Shown: positions 35,859-43,690, counted from the stretch's first letter. The stretch: 62,316 bases of DNA from Brevibacillus porteri (GCF_003013475.1 NZ_PXZO01000016.1:1-62316); one strand, 5' to 3'. The notes: generated by a model not told the origin, from the letters alone. Made by a program: numbers and translations.

Positions 35859-37136
35859 ATGTTTTCATATTTTTCCCATGGAGAAAAGCTTCGCCCCCTC
35901 GTAATGGAGGTGGAAGCGACAATCTCAGAGAGACATCGTCAAATTTCCGCTTTGGTGGATACGAATCAACTGAAAGTATTGCGTTCCTTCCAAAAGCATG
36001 AAGTCAATGAATTTCATTTTTCAACATCCACAGGCTATGGCTACGATGATTCTGGACGTGCAACGCTGGAATCGATTTACGCCGAAGTGTTTGGTGGCGA
36101 GGCGGCATTGGTGCGTAACCATATTATCTCGGGTACACATGCGATTGCGATTTCATTGTTTGGCATTCTTCGTCCAGGCGATGATCTTCTCTATATTACG
36201 GGCAAGCCATACGATACGCTTGAAGAAGTAGTAGGTGTGCGCGGCGAAGGGCAAGGCTCACTCAAGGATTACGGCATCGGTTATAGCTACGTGCCTTTGA
36301 CGCCAGAAGGTGAAATTGATTTTGTGGCAGTCGCACAAGCGATTACACCACAGACGAAGGTCATTGGGATTCAGCGTTCGCGAGGCTATGCAGATCGACC
36401 TTCTTTTACCATTGTGAAAATCAAAGAAATGATACGGGTTGTAAAAGAAATCAAGCCTGATCTGATTGTATTTGTAGACAACTGCTACGGAGAGTTCACG
36501 GAGGAGCAAGAGCCATTGCACGTAGGTGCAGATATCATGGCAGGCTCTCTCATCAAAAACCCGGGTGGCGGCTTGGTCAAGACAGGCGGTTATATAGTAG
36601 GACGCGAGGATTTGGTTCAGCTCGCATCGTATCGGATGGCAGCACCGGGAATTGGCGCAGAGGGTGGTGCATCGCTCTACTCGCTACTGGAGATGTTCCA
36701 AGGCTTTTTCTTGGCCCCACACGTAGTGGGAGAAGCTTTAAAAGGAGCGGTATTCTCTTCGGCAATGCTGGAGCGTCTGGGCTTCAAAACAAATCCACTG
36801 TGGCATGAGCCGCGGACCGACCTGATTCAATCCGTGGAATTCGGCAGTGCAGAACGACTGATTACGTTTTGCCAAGGGATCCAAAAAGCAGCACCAGTCG
36901 ATTCACACGTCACTCCGTATCCAAGTGAAATGCCTGGGTACGCTGATCCTGTGATTATGGCAGCAGGTACGTTTATTCAAGGGGCGAGCATCGAATTCTC
37001 GGCAGATGGCCCAATTCGTCCACCTTACTTGGGCTTCGTTCAAGGCGGGTTGACGTACTCGCACGTAAAAGTGGGGATTTTGACGGCGTTGAATGGGATG
37101 CTGGAAAAAGGCTTACTCGAAATTCCGGGAGAATAG
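35859..37136 (+). CDS. Methionine gamma-lyase family PLP protein (YnbB-like)
   Basis: A 425-residue fold-type I PLP enzyme of the YnbB/'aluminium resistance' group: TGYGYDDSGRATLESIYAEVFGGEAALVRN, GTHAIAISLFGILRPGDDLLYITGKPYDTLEEV, FVDNCYGEF with the cofactor Asp, and the Schiff-base Lys in GSLIKNPGGG. Predicted to act on cystathionine or methionine-like substrates; the true reaction is not established. The neighbour set hflX-this gene-glnR-glnA is conserved in B. subtilis (ynbA-ynbB-glnRA). Confidence 0.88.
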   Translation: MFSYFSHGEKLRPLVMEVEATISERHRQISALVDTNQLKVLRSFQKHEVNEFHFSTSTGYGYDDSGRATLESIYAEVFGGEAALVRNHIISGTHAIAISLFGILRPGDDLLYITGKPYDTLEEVVGVRGEGQGSLKDYGIGYSYVPLTPEGEIDFVAVAQAITPQTKVIGIQRSRGYADRPSFTIVKIKEMIRVVKEIKPDLIVFVDNCYGEFTEEQEPLHVGADIMAGSLIKNPGGGLVKTGGYIVGREDLVQLASYRMAAPGIGAEGGASLYSLLEMFQGFFLAPHVVGEALKGAVFSSAMLERLGFKTNPLWHEPRTDLIQSVEFGSAERLITFCQGIQKAAPVDSHVTPYPSEMPGYADPVIMAAGTFIQGASIEFSADGPIRPPYLGFVQGGLTYSHVKVGILTALNGMLEKGLLEIPGE

Positions 37137-37156
37137 GATAAAAGCGCATGGAACGG

Positions 37157-37192
37157 ACGGCATTCTCTGGATGATGGAGGATGTCGTTTTTT
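37157..37192 (+). terminator. Rho-independent terminator
   Basis: ACGGCATTCTC and GAGGATGTCGT pair over 11 bp (two wobbles) with a 9-base loop, followed by six Ts. Confidence 0.8.
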
Positions 37193-37220
37193 ATGTGAAA
37201 AAACTGTACATAACTTTCTG

Positions 37221-37237
37221 TGTAATATTATCTAACA
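37221..37237 (+). promoter_or_regulatory. GlnR/TnrA box
   Basis: TGTAATATTATCTAACA fits TGTnA-N7-TnACA exactly. It lies directly upstream of the glnR promoter, where GlnR represses its own operon in nitrogen excess. Confidence 0.85.
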
Positions 37238-37241
37238 TCTA

Positions 37242-37270
37242 TTGACAGGGATTTTGTTATAAAATAGAAT
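37242..37270 (+). promoter_or_regulatory. Sigma-A promoter of glnRA
   Basis: TTGACA (37242-37247), a 17-bp spacer, then TAGAAT (37265-37270). The GlnR box overlaps its upstream edge. Confidence 0.8.
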
Positions 37271-37304
37271 AAGACTAAGAAATACGAAACAGGAGGGACA
37301 AGTC

Positions 37305-37715
37305 ATGAGTGATGACCTTCGCCGGAATATGGCCCTCTTTCCCATTGGGATCGTCATGAAGCTGACGGATCTCACTGCGAGGCAAATCCGTTATTACGAA
37401 CAAAACGACCTGATTCAGCCCGCCCGCACAGAAGGGAAGCAGAGGCTCTTTTCTTTCAACGACGTAGATCGCTTGTTGGAGATCAAGGCTCTGATTGAAA
37501 AAGGACTGAATATTGCAGGGATCAAGCAAGTCCTGCAAATGCAAGAGCCTGCTATGGAACAAACCGAGATTACCACGACGTCCGAAGAGAAACGCAAGGA
37601 CATGTCCGACAAAGAGCTGCATCAGCTCCTAAGGCAACAGATTATGTATCGCGATGCCACTCGCCATGGCGAGGGTGCATTGATACGTGGAGAGCTTTCC
37701 CGCTTCTTCCACTAG
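37305..37715 (+). CDS. glnR: Nitrogen repressor GlnR
   Basis: A 136-residue MerR-family protein: FPIGIVMKLTDLTARQIRYYEQNDLIQPAR forms the winged HTH, and the C-terminal tail (DKELHQLLRQQIMYRD...GELSRFFH) is the GlnR-type autoinhibitory/glutamine-synthetase-binding segment. GlnR represses glnRA and other nitrogen genes when feedback-inhibited glutamine synthetase signals excess. Located 35 bp before glnA with its own box in front. Confidence 0.95.
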   Translation: MSDDLRRNMALFPIGIVMKLTDLTARQIRYYEQNDLIQPARTEGKQRLFSFNDVDRLLEIKALIEKGLNIAGIKQVLQMQEPAMEQTEITTTSEEKRKDMSDKELHQLLRQQIMYRDATRHGEGALIRGELSRFFH

Positions 37716-37750
37716 ATAGAAAGCCGATATAGAGACAGGAGGAGAGAAAT

Positions 37751-39085
37751 GTGAGCAAGTTTACAAGAGAAGACATCATGCGCATGGCCCAAGAAGAGGA
37801 CGTAAGGTACATCCGACTGCAGTTTACCGACCTGATGGGGATCATTAAAAACGTAGAAATCCCGCTGTCCCAATTGCCAAAAGCACTCGATGGCAAAATG
37901 ATGTTTGATGGTTCTTCCATCGAAGGCTTCGTTCGTATCGAGGAATCCGACATGTACCTGGTACCTGATCTGGATACATGGGTTGTATTCCCGTGGGGCA
38001 ATGAGTTTGGCAAAATTGCACGTCTGATCTGTGATATTCACATGCCAGATGGCTCTCCATTCGAAGGAGATCCGCGCTACATCCTGAAGCGTGCCCTGAA
38101 AGAAGCCGAAGAAATGGGCTTCACAGCATTCAACGTAGGTCCAGAGCCTGAGTTTTTCCTGTTCAAGCTGGACGCAAAAGGTGAGCCTACGCTGGATCTG
38201 AACGACCAAGGTGGATACTTCGACTTTGCTCCACTCGACTCCGGTGAAAACTGCCGTCGTGATATCGTATTGACGTTGGAAAAAATGGGCTTTGAAGTGG
38301 AAGCATCTCACCACGAGGTAGCTCCAGGTCAACACGAAATCGACTTCAAGTATGCAAATGCACTTCAAGCAGCTGACCAAATTTTGACGTTCAAACTGGT
38401 TGTTAAAACCATTGCGCAAAAACACGGTCTGCATGCGACCTTCATGCCAAAACCGCTGTACGGTGTAGCTGGTTCCGGTATGCACGCGAACCAATCGCTG
38501 TTCCGTGGTAAAGAAAATGCTTTTTATGACGAGTCCGATGTAATGGGACTGAGCCAAACAGCGAAGCATTACTTGGCAGGTATTTTGCAACATGCTCGTA
38601 GCTTTACTGCGATTACGAATCCGCTCGTAAACTCTTACAAGCGTTTGGTTCCTGGTTACGAGGCTCCTTGCTACGTAGCTTGGTCTGCGAAAAACCGTTC
38701 TCCATTGATTCGTATCCCTGCTTCCAGAGGCTTGAGCACGCGTATTGAAGTACGCAGCCCAGACCCTGCAACGAACCCATACTTGGCGTTGGCAGTTATG
38801 CTGAAAGCTGGTTTGGACGGAATCAAAAACAAGCTTACGCCACCACCTGCCATTGATCGCAATATCTACGTGATGACCGAGCAAGACCGCGAAGCAAACG
38901 GAATCGAGAACTTGCCTGCTACTTTGAAGGAAGCAATCGAGTGCCTGAAAGCAGATCCGGTGATTTGCGAAGCATTGGGCGAGCATGCATTGGTACACTT
39001 TATTGAAGCGAAAGAAATTGAGTGGGATATGTTCCGCACACGCGTTCACGATTGGGAGCGCGAGCAATACATGACTGCTTACTAA
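37751..39085 (+). CDS. glnA: Type I glutamine synthetase
   Basis: A 444-residue GSI-alpha enzyme: [63 protein letters not shown] and the [17 protein letters not shown] loop near the active site. It makes glutamine from glutamate, ammonia and ATP and, when inhibited by glutamine, chaperones GlnR. GTG 37751 follows AGGAGGAGAG. Its terminator forms the left edge of the prophage. Confidence 0.97.
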   Translation: MSKFTREDIMRMAQEEDVRYIRLQFTDLMGIIKNVEIPLSQLPKALDGKMMFDGSSIEGFVRIEESDMYLVPDLDTWVVFPWGNEFGKIARLICDIHMPDGSPFEGDPRYILKRALKEAEEMGFTAFNVGPEPEFFLFKLDAKGEPTLDLNDQGGYFDFAPLDSGENCRRDIVLTLEKMGFEVEASHHEVAPGQHEIDFKYANALQAADQILTFKLVVKTIAQKHGLHATFMPKPLYGVAGSGMHANQSLFRGKENAFYDESDVMGLSQTAKHYLAGILQHARSFTAITNPLVNSYKRLVPGYEAPCYVAWSAKNRSPLIRIPASRGLSTRIEVRSPDPATNPYLALAVMLKAGLDGIKNKLTPPPAIDRNIYVMTEQDREANGIENLPATLKEAIECLKADPVICEALGEHALVHFIEAKEIEWDMFRTRVHDWEREQYMTAY

Positions 39086-39091
39086 TAAGCG

Positions 39092-39127
39092 AAACCCCTT
39101 GTGCCTGTAGGTGCGAGGGGTTTTTTT
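39092..39127 (+). terminator. Rho-independent terminator of glnA
   Basis: AAACCCCT and AGGGGTTT arms with a loop and a run of Ts. Phage-type sequence starts directly behind it. Confidence 0.9.
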
Positions 39128-39157
39128 ATTTGGTGGGTGCGGCTGTAATAATCGTTT

Positions 39158-39190
39158 CACCCACAAACGCACCCACAAATCACCCGCAAA
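39158..39190. repeat. Direct repeats CACCC(A/G)CAAA, candidate integrase arm sites / attL region
   Basis: Three copies at 39158-39167, 39170-39179 and 39181-39190 (last one with G), spaced 11-12 bp. An inverted relative (GGTGGGTGCG) lies at about 39132-39141. They fill the gap between the glnA terminator and the integrase stop codon. Short direct repeats at this place often bind the integrase N-terminal domain. The core attL sequence itself cannot be fixed without attR or an empty site. Confidence 0.5.
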
Positions 39191-40324
39191 TTACTCATAA
39201 ATCTTCTGCATATGGTCTTCGAATTTCTTCATGTTGTCGCTTTCAATTTTCTTCGAAACGTGAGCATACACATCTGCTGTAATTTGCATACTGCCATGGC
39301 CTAGTCGCTCTTGGATATATTTCATATCCGCACCAGTTTCCATGAGCAAGACTGCGTGAGTATGTCGCAATGAGTGGATAGGCATGGAGGGGATGTTTAC
39401 TTTCTTTAACGTTCGTGAAAAGGCGTTAAACAAAGAAGACTTTGGTATGAAGTTACCATCTTTTCTACACAAAACGAGATTAATATCATGATGGTAGAGT
39501 TCCCCGAATCCTAATTTGTTTTTGTTTTGGTAGGATAAGTGGTGTTTGAGATCATTGATCAGTGATTGGCTAATTTTAACTGTTCTATTTGAGTTAAATG
39601 TTTTAGTATCACCAAAAAACTCGTCTTTACTTTTTGCTTGGAAATCGAGAGTCTTATTAATGCTAATCGTAAATTGCTTAAAGTCTATGTCTGTCCATTG
39701 TAAAGCAGCTGCCTCTCCTTTCCGCATACCGGTTTCAATTAGCACTTTGAAGAACATCCAGTAAATATAATCGTACTGGAGGGTTGCCTGTAAAAAACGA
39801 GGAATATCACTTGATTCCATGAATTTAATTCCCTCTTGTTTTGACTGGCCCTTGATTGTAACCCCTATGCACGGATTTTTTTCGATTTTACCTAATGTGA
39901 CTGCTTTCTCCATCGCGTTGAACATTGTAGTATGGACGATCTCGATTGATCGTTTACTGTAGTCTTTTTCAGTAAGGTGATTTAAAAATTTTTGATACAT
40001 TATTGGCTTCACGTCTTGAAGCATAATGTTATCAAAGTAGGGGAGAATGTGGTTCTGAATATTTCTTTGGTGCAGTAGATAGGTGTTTTTACGGATAGTG
40101 TCTTTTTTGTACTCATCCAACCAAATTTGTAGAAAGCTCTTTAGTGGTATCTCACTCTGTTCATGAAACTCTAGTAGTTTATTTTCATCTTCCGCGGCCG
40201 CGAGTTGTGCTTCCTTTTTTGTTGCAAATCCACGTTTGGACTTCTCTTTATGCTTTTGAGTAAAAGGATCTTTAAACCGGATTCTGTATTCCCATTTTCC
40301 CCCGATCTTTCTGAAGCTTGCCAT
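39191..40324 (-). CDS. Phage tyrosine integrase
   Basis: A 377-residue recombinase: N-terminal AP2-like arm-binding part (FRKIGGKWEYRIRFKDP), SAM-like core-binding domain (LKSFLQIWLDEYKKDTIRKNTY...) and a catalytic domain with Arg at about 201 (ETGMRKGEAAALQW), HSLRHTHA (about 317-324), LGH (His about 343) and Tyr about 353 (VYAHVSKK). Typical of ICE/phage integrases of Firmicutes. ATG 40324 with AAGGAG nine bases upstream is preferred to a start nine codons earlier. It faces glnA, so its 3' end is at the attachment side. Confidence 0.93.
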   Translation of the reverse strand: MASFRKIGGKWEYRIRFKDPFTQKHKEKSKRGFATKKEAQLAAAEDENKLLEFHEQSEIPLKSFLQIWLDEYKKDTIRKNTYLLHQRNIQNHILPYFDNIMLQDVKPIMYQKFLNHLTEKDYSKRSIEIVHTTMFNAMEKAVTLGKIEKNPCIGVTIKGQSKQEGIKFMESSDIPRFLQATLQYDYIYWMFFKVLIETGMRKGEAAALQWTDIDFKQFTISINKTLDFQAKSKDEFFGDTKTFNSNRTVKISQSLINDLKHHLSYQNKNKLGFGELYHHDINLVLCRKDGNFIPKSSLFNAFSRTLKKVNIPSMPIHSLRHTHAVLLMETGADMKYIQERLGHGSMQITADVYAHVSKKIESDNMKKFEDHMQKIYE

Positions 40325-40376
40325 GTAATCAACTCCTTTAATCGAATTCAAAAAAGCGCATCCAGCTGGGTGCGTT

Positions 40377-40580
40377 TTATTTGTTGTCAGGAATGTGCTC
40401 GATGATGTCTTCGATGCGGCAATTTAAGTGAGTGCAGATTTTGTCCAAAACATCCATAGCTACAAACTCGTCTTTTCCCATTTTTGCTACTGTTGCCCCT
40501 GATAGAAACTCCCGTAACTCCCCTTTTTTTATTTCTCTCTCGATCATGAGTTTCCACAGAGGCTTGTAACTAAAAGCCAT
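40377..40580 (-). CDS. Cro/CI-type HTH regulator (YozG-like)
   Basis: A 67-residue protein made only of an XRE HTH of the YozG type: SYKPLWKLMIEREIKKGELREFLSGATVAKMGKDEFVAMDVLDKICTHLNCRIEDIIEHI. ATG 40580 follows GAGGAGGT. It precedes the integrase on the same strand and may regulate it or excision. Confidence 0.82.
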   Translation of the reverse strand: MAFSYKPLWKLMIEREIKKGELREFLSGATVAKMGKDEFVAMDVLDKICTHLNCRIEDIIEHIPDNK

Positions 40581-40749
40581 ATAAATGCACCTCCTCATTA
40601 GATGTATTATAAAACAAAAGTTTTACTAAGTAAATTTATGTTCGTGTTCACAAATAAAATTATTGACGGCGAGCAAGTTATGACTAATAATATGTTTAAT
40701 AACACAAACAAAAGTGTGATAATGCAAACATTACAAGGTGGTGGCTATT

Positions 40750-41559
40750 ATGTTGAGCACTGAGAACATTAGTAAGATGCAAAAATACAGTAAATTTAGT
40801 AGTAAGGAGCAACTAAGACATACTATAAATACACACATAAAGAGCCTTAAAGGAAAGTTGTCTACATCAGTCATCAGTGTACTTGATGTAATCAGGAAAA
40901 GAGCCATGAATGAATCACAAAAAACATTAGGTGCGGCATATCTACTTATCGAGACGATATGTAAGATGACTAAGTTAAGTCGCTCCACTGTAGAAAGAGC
41001 AATCAGGAAACTCGAGCAGTTCGATATTCTAAAACGAACCTCTACTTCCAGAAAAACGGGACTCCAAGGGGCGAACATTTACTATTTTTTGCCCTCGAAT
41101 GACGGGGTTGAGATGATGGGGTTGGACAAGCCTGAAACGCTTGATACAACAAAGGTTGAGGCGCCCAAGCAGGAAGCTAATACGGGGGTTTTTAATACTC
41201 CAAAAAGACCAAAAGAAACTAAGAAAGATAACGTAAACGGAACGCGCCTCGTGAAAGACATCTCTGTAATTCCTTCTTACATCCCGAAAGAATTCGCCAT
41301 TTTAATTCAGCAGGGATTTTCATGTGGACGAGTGATCAAACAGTTCTGGAGCAAGGTGGTGATGTTTAAAAACGTTACAGGGTGGACTCGTAACGAGAAC
41401 GTGTTGCCGATTGCTGCAGATGCATGGGAATACGCCAAGAACGAATACAAGAGGGATAAAAAAGAGTGGGAGCTTGATCGATTCTTGAAGTGTTTCTACG
41501 GGACGATGAAGCGGATCGAAGAGAAAAGAGTCGAAGAATTTGCTGCTTTGTGGACGTAA
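40750..41559 (+). CDS. HTH protein, phage or plasmid replication/regulatory type
   Basis: A 269-residue protein. Residues 30-100 contain a winged HTH (SVISVLDVIRKRAMNESQK..AYLLIETICKMTKLSRSTVERAIRKLEQFDILKRTS) followed by a Gly/Lys linker and a helical C-terminal part (FSCGRVIKQFWSKVVMFKN...WELDRFLKCFYGTMKRIEEKRVEEF). The pattern is common in Bacillus plasmid and phage proteins that govern replication or conjugation genes. Exact role unknown. Its ribosome site AAGGTGGTGG favours ATG 40750. Confidence 0.65.
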   Translation: MLSTENISKMQKYSKFSSKEQLRHTINTHIKSLKGKLSTSVISVLDVIRKRAMNESQKTLGAAYLLIETICKMTKLSRSTVERAIRKLEQFDILKRTSTSRKTGLQGANIYYFLPSNDGVEMMGLDKPETLDTTKVEAPKQEANTGVFNTPKRPKETKKDNVNGTRLVKDISVIPSYIPKEFAILIQQGFSCGRVIKQFWSKVVMFKNVTGWTRNENVLPIAADAWEYAKNEYKRDKKEWELDRFLKCFYGTMKRIEEKRVEEFAALWT

Positions 41560-41873
41560 TTTTAAAAAAAGTTTGTCGATACTATAAATTTATATTAAGG
41601 AAAATGCTATAATATTTGGGTGAAATTTACTTTCGTTAACATGTAATCAAAAAACTGGTAAAAGCAAAAAGCCAACGGGGTTTATACAGGTGCGAACTGT
41701 ACAAACTCTTTACCACCAAGCATACCCTTGGTGGCGGGCCGAAGCCACTTTCCGTTGACATAAACAATATTTTACAGCTTTGATCTGGATACAACAAGTG
41801 GCACAAAAAACTAAATCCTGCCATCTATATAATTGGTGTAAGGCTTTTGCTTCTCAAAGGAGAGAAGTTATAA
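41560..41873 (+). other. Structured leader upstream of the peptide receptor
   Basis: No protein gene. After a TGCTATAAT promoter element the sequence 41673-41757 can fold as a multi-hairpin RNA. CAACGG/CCGTTG close it; inside are TACAG-CTGTA (41685-41701) and CCACCAAG-CTTGGTGG (41713-41734). A competing hairpin GTGGC-GCCAC (41731-41748) uses part of the second one, so two folds exclude each other. The receptor starts 117 bp further on. No T-run follows, so if it is a switch it is not a simple terminator. Confidence 0.45.
41605..41613 (+). promoter_or_regulatory. Extended -10 promoter element
   Basis: TGCTATAAT, an extended -10, about 260 bp before the receptor start; the -35 is poor. Transcription from here would produce the structured leader. 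Confidence 0.5.
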
Positions 41874-43106
41874 ATGCCAAATCTTAAACGTAAGCTGTTC
41901 GGATTGTTATTGAAGAATCTAAGAAATGACCGAGGATGGAATCAGGACAAACTCGCCGAAGAATTGGACGTCTCAAGACAAACAATTGCAAACACTGAAC
42001 GAGGTCAAAATGTACCCAAAGCAAAATTTGTAGAACACGCTTTTCAATTGTTTGGTTCGGCAGAGCTGATCGAGCGTTACGTCAGTATCCAAGAGGATAG
42101 GAAAGAACTAATAGCATTGGCCACTGCTGTTGTAACAGACCAATACCATCCTGTTGCTAATTCAGTCATGAAACAGGTAATCAGGGAATCTTTAAAGACT
42201 AACGACCTTCATTCCATTTTCTCAACGTTATTCCAGATGATCATGTGGGAACTGAAATTCAAAGGGAAAGTGAATCGACGCAAAAACGATTGGTTGATTA
42301 AGGTGACACAATATCTTGATCCAGACCCGGATGCTTTCTTTGAAATGATCGAAAAGCTTTACCATCATTCGAGAGAATCCAGTAACTTCTCTGCTTTTAT
42401 AACAATTACCGAGGGCATAAAATGCAAGGTATCACTTGGGAATAGTCGCCTTTCACAGATTCTTTGTTATCAAGCCAATGCGTATTTTTACTCTGGCAAT
42501 ATACGAAAGGCCTACAAAGTGTCTTCTAGAGCACTGGACACCATGAATGGTGAAGTATATAAGCATACAGCCTTTGCTTACCATCGGCACGCTCTGATTT
42601 GCATGCAACAAATTGAGTTTGAAGAAGCTCTCGAAGCTGAATTGGTCAGCCTTAGTCTCATAAATCCCTCTGAATATCATTATTCAATTGTTAAAGCCGG
42701 GCTTGCTCGTTTGTACTACATGAACGAGGATTATGGCAAAGCGAACGAGTATTGGGAGGATGCATTCACAAAGTATGACTTACACGATCCTGCAAGGACA
42801 CATTCGTTAAATGACATGATAATGATGGAGATCAAGCTGGGGAACCTGGAACAAGCACACGCAAAGATAATTGAATGCGGCAAACTCTTGGACCGCGCAA
42901 AGGAAAACAAATGGCCACACTACAATGTAGAAAGTATGCTTTTGAGAAGAAACAAGGTAATGATTGAAGCAGTCGAGAGCGGAAACTTTCTTTCACCAGC
43001 AGTGGGTAATATTCTTCAAGAGCTCAACAATAGCTATTTGAGAGATGAAAGAGAACTAACTAAAAATTTTGTCCTAGAGAGAATGTTTTTATCTAGTAGA
43101 ATATAA
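41874..43106 (+). CDS. XRE-TPR peptide-responsive regulator (RRNPP/AimR-like)
   Basis: A 410-residue protein. Residues 5-62 form a canonical XRE HTH (LFGLLLKNLRNDRGWNQDKLAEELDVSRQTIANTERGQNVPKAK). The rest, about 90-400, is all-helical with repeated TPR-like pairs (YQANAYFYSGNIRKAYKVSSRALD, AFAYHRHALICMQQIEFEEALEAELVSLSL, AGLARLYYMNEDYGKANEYWEDAF, IMMEIKLGNLEQAHAKIIECG). This architecture is that of RRNPP receptors, which bind imported oligopeptides. A short exported peptide gene follows 25 bp downstream, as in arbitrium aimR-aimP. It lies in the lysogeny region of a prophage. ATG 41874 has AAGGAGAG upstream. Receptor class is well supported; the ligand is inferred. Confidence 0.85.
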   Translation: MPNLKRKLFGLLLKNLRNDRGWNQDKLAEELDVSRQTIANTERGQNVPKAKFVEHAFQLFGSAELIERYVSIQEDRKELIALATAVVTDQYHPVANSVMKQVIRESLKTNDLHSIFSTLFQMIMWELKFKGKVNRRKNDWLIKVTQYLDPDPDAFFEMIEKLYHHSRESSNFSAFITITEGIKCKVSLGNSRLSQILCYQANAYFYSGNIRKAYKVSSRALDTMNGEVYKHTAFAYHRHALICMQQIEFEEALEAELVSLSLINPSEYHYSIVKAGLARLYYMNEDYGKANEYWEDAFTKYDLHDPARTHSLNDMIMMEIKLGNLEQAHAKIIECGKLLDRAKENKWPHYNVESMLLRRNKVMIEAVESGNFLSPAVGNILQELNNSYLRDERELTKNFVLERMFLSSRI

Positions 43107-43131
43107 GTATCTCGGAAAAGGAGGAATTATT

Positions 43132-43299
43132 ATGAAAAAAATACTTGTTGTACCTGTTATGGCTTTGATGTTGGCTCTCGGGGTGTTTAGTGGATCAGCT
43201 CTAGCTGGACCACCTGAATGGGCTCCGGTACAAGGTGACCCGGTGCCACCTAGCGATGGTGGGGGTATTGTAGCTTTTAGCGGCCCGCCAGAGTGGTAA
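43132..43299 (+). CDS. Exported pro-peptide with duplicated GPPEW, candidate arbitrium-type signal
   Basis: A 55-residue protein. MKKILVVPVMALMLALGVFSGSALA is a textbook signal peptide with an ALA cut site. The mature part begins GPPEW and, after a Pro/Gly/Asp-rich spacer, ends GPPEW at the C-terminus. The two copies use different codons in every position that can vary (GGA CCA CCT GAA TGG against GGC CCG CCA GAG TGG), which argues for selection on the peptide. AAAGGAGG precedes ATG 43132, 25 bp behind the receptor stop. In RRNPP systems such a C-terminal peptide is released outside and taken up by oligopeptide permease. The mature length (5 or 6, with Ser or Ala before Gly) is not known. Confidence 0.8.
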   Translation: MKKILVVPVMALMLALGVFSGSALAGPPEWAPVQGDPVPPSDGGGIVAFSGPPEW

Positions 43300-43321
43300 G
43301 GATTTCGGTGAATCTCATAAA

Positions 43322-43370
43322 TGTAAAGTGATTTACAAATTTTGGTGAAAATAAGTAGTTGCACTTTACA
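43322..43370. promoter_or_regulatory. Long-spaced inverted repeat, candidate receptor operator
   Basis: TGTAAAGTG (43322-43330) and CACTTTACA (43362-43370) are perfect 9-bp inverted arms separated by 31 bp. The left arm also takes part in a shorter palindrome, TGTAAA-GTGA-TTTACA. AimR of SPbeta phages binds a similarly long-spaced inverted repeat between the peptide gene and aimX, so the placement is suggestive. Confidence 0.55.
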
Positions 43371-43394
43371 GAAAAAAAATTTGATTGGTATAAA
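43365..43394 (+). promoter_or_regulatory. Promoter overlapping the right operator arm
   Basis: TTTACA (43365-43370, part of the right arm), 18-bp spacer, TATAAA (43389-43394). A protein on the repeat would cover this -35. Confidence 0.45.
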
Positions 43395-43430
43395 ATAACG
43401 GTAGGCATATAAGCCTGTCGTTATTTTTTT
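43394..43430 (+). terminator. Terminator of the receptor-peptide unit
   Basis: AATAACGGTAGGC pairs with GCCTGTCGTTATT over 13 bp (two wobbles) and runs into a tract of Ts. Confidence 0.85.
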
Positions 43431-43450
43431 TGTTGCAGGACTGGAAACAG

Positions 43451-43479
43451 TTGAAAAATGTACAAGATACTCATACAAT
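43451..43479 (+). promoter_or_regulatory. Sigma-A-like promoter before the 51-codon ORF
   Basis: TTGAAA, 17-bp spacer, TACAAT, followed by AGGGGGA at 43503 and the start at 43518. Confidence 0.6.
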
Positions 43480-43517
43480 AAATGAGAACGCACGTTCGAA
43501 TTAAGGGGGAGAAGTGC

Positions 43518-43673
43518 TTGAACACAGTTAAGTCAACAAAATGGACTCCAGAACTCGTAGAGATGTTACATAATCTTTTGAAAGAGGACCATAGTGAAGC
43601 TCTCCAAAATATCGAAGACACCGTTTCGCAAGAAAATCCAGATAAAAGAAAGAACGACCGATCTCCCCATTGA
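43518..43673 (+). CDS. Small protein downstream of the signalling module (aimX position)
   Basis: TTG 43518 after AAGGGGGAG opens a 51-codon ORF: NTVKSTKWTPELVEMLHNLL, KEDHSEALQNIEDTVSQ, then a basic tail. It is helical, highly charged and has no family. It has its own promoter and its stop lies in the loop of a terminator, so it is a separate short transcript. In arbitrium phages the regulated aimX transcript occupies this place; similarity here is only of position and size. Confidence 0.55.
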   Translation: MNTVKSTKWTPELVEMLHNLLKEDHSEALQNIEDTVSQENPDKRKNDRSPH

Positions 43674-43690
43674 GATTGGTCGTTTTATTT
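43653..43690. terminator. Bidirectional terminator
   Basis: AACGACCGATCT and AGATTGGTCGTT form a 12-bp stem (one wobble). It separates the small ORF from the convergent CI-like repressor. Confidence 0.75.

Noticed and set aside
39158..39190. CRISPR-like repeats
   Set aside because: Only three 10-bp copies with 1-2 bp between them; no spacers and no cas genes.
41636..41824. 62-codon minus-strand ORF over the receptor leader
   Set aside because: No ribosome site, cysteine/proline-rich nonsense composition, and it overlaps the strong hairpins.
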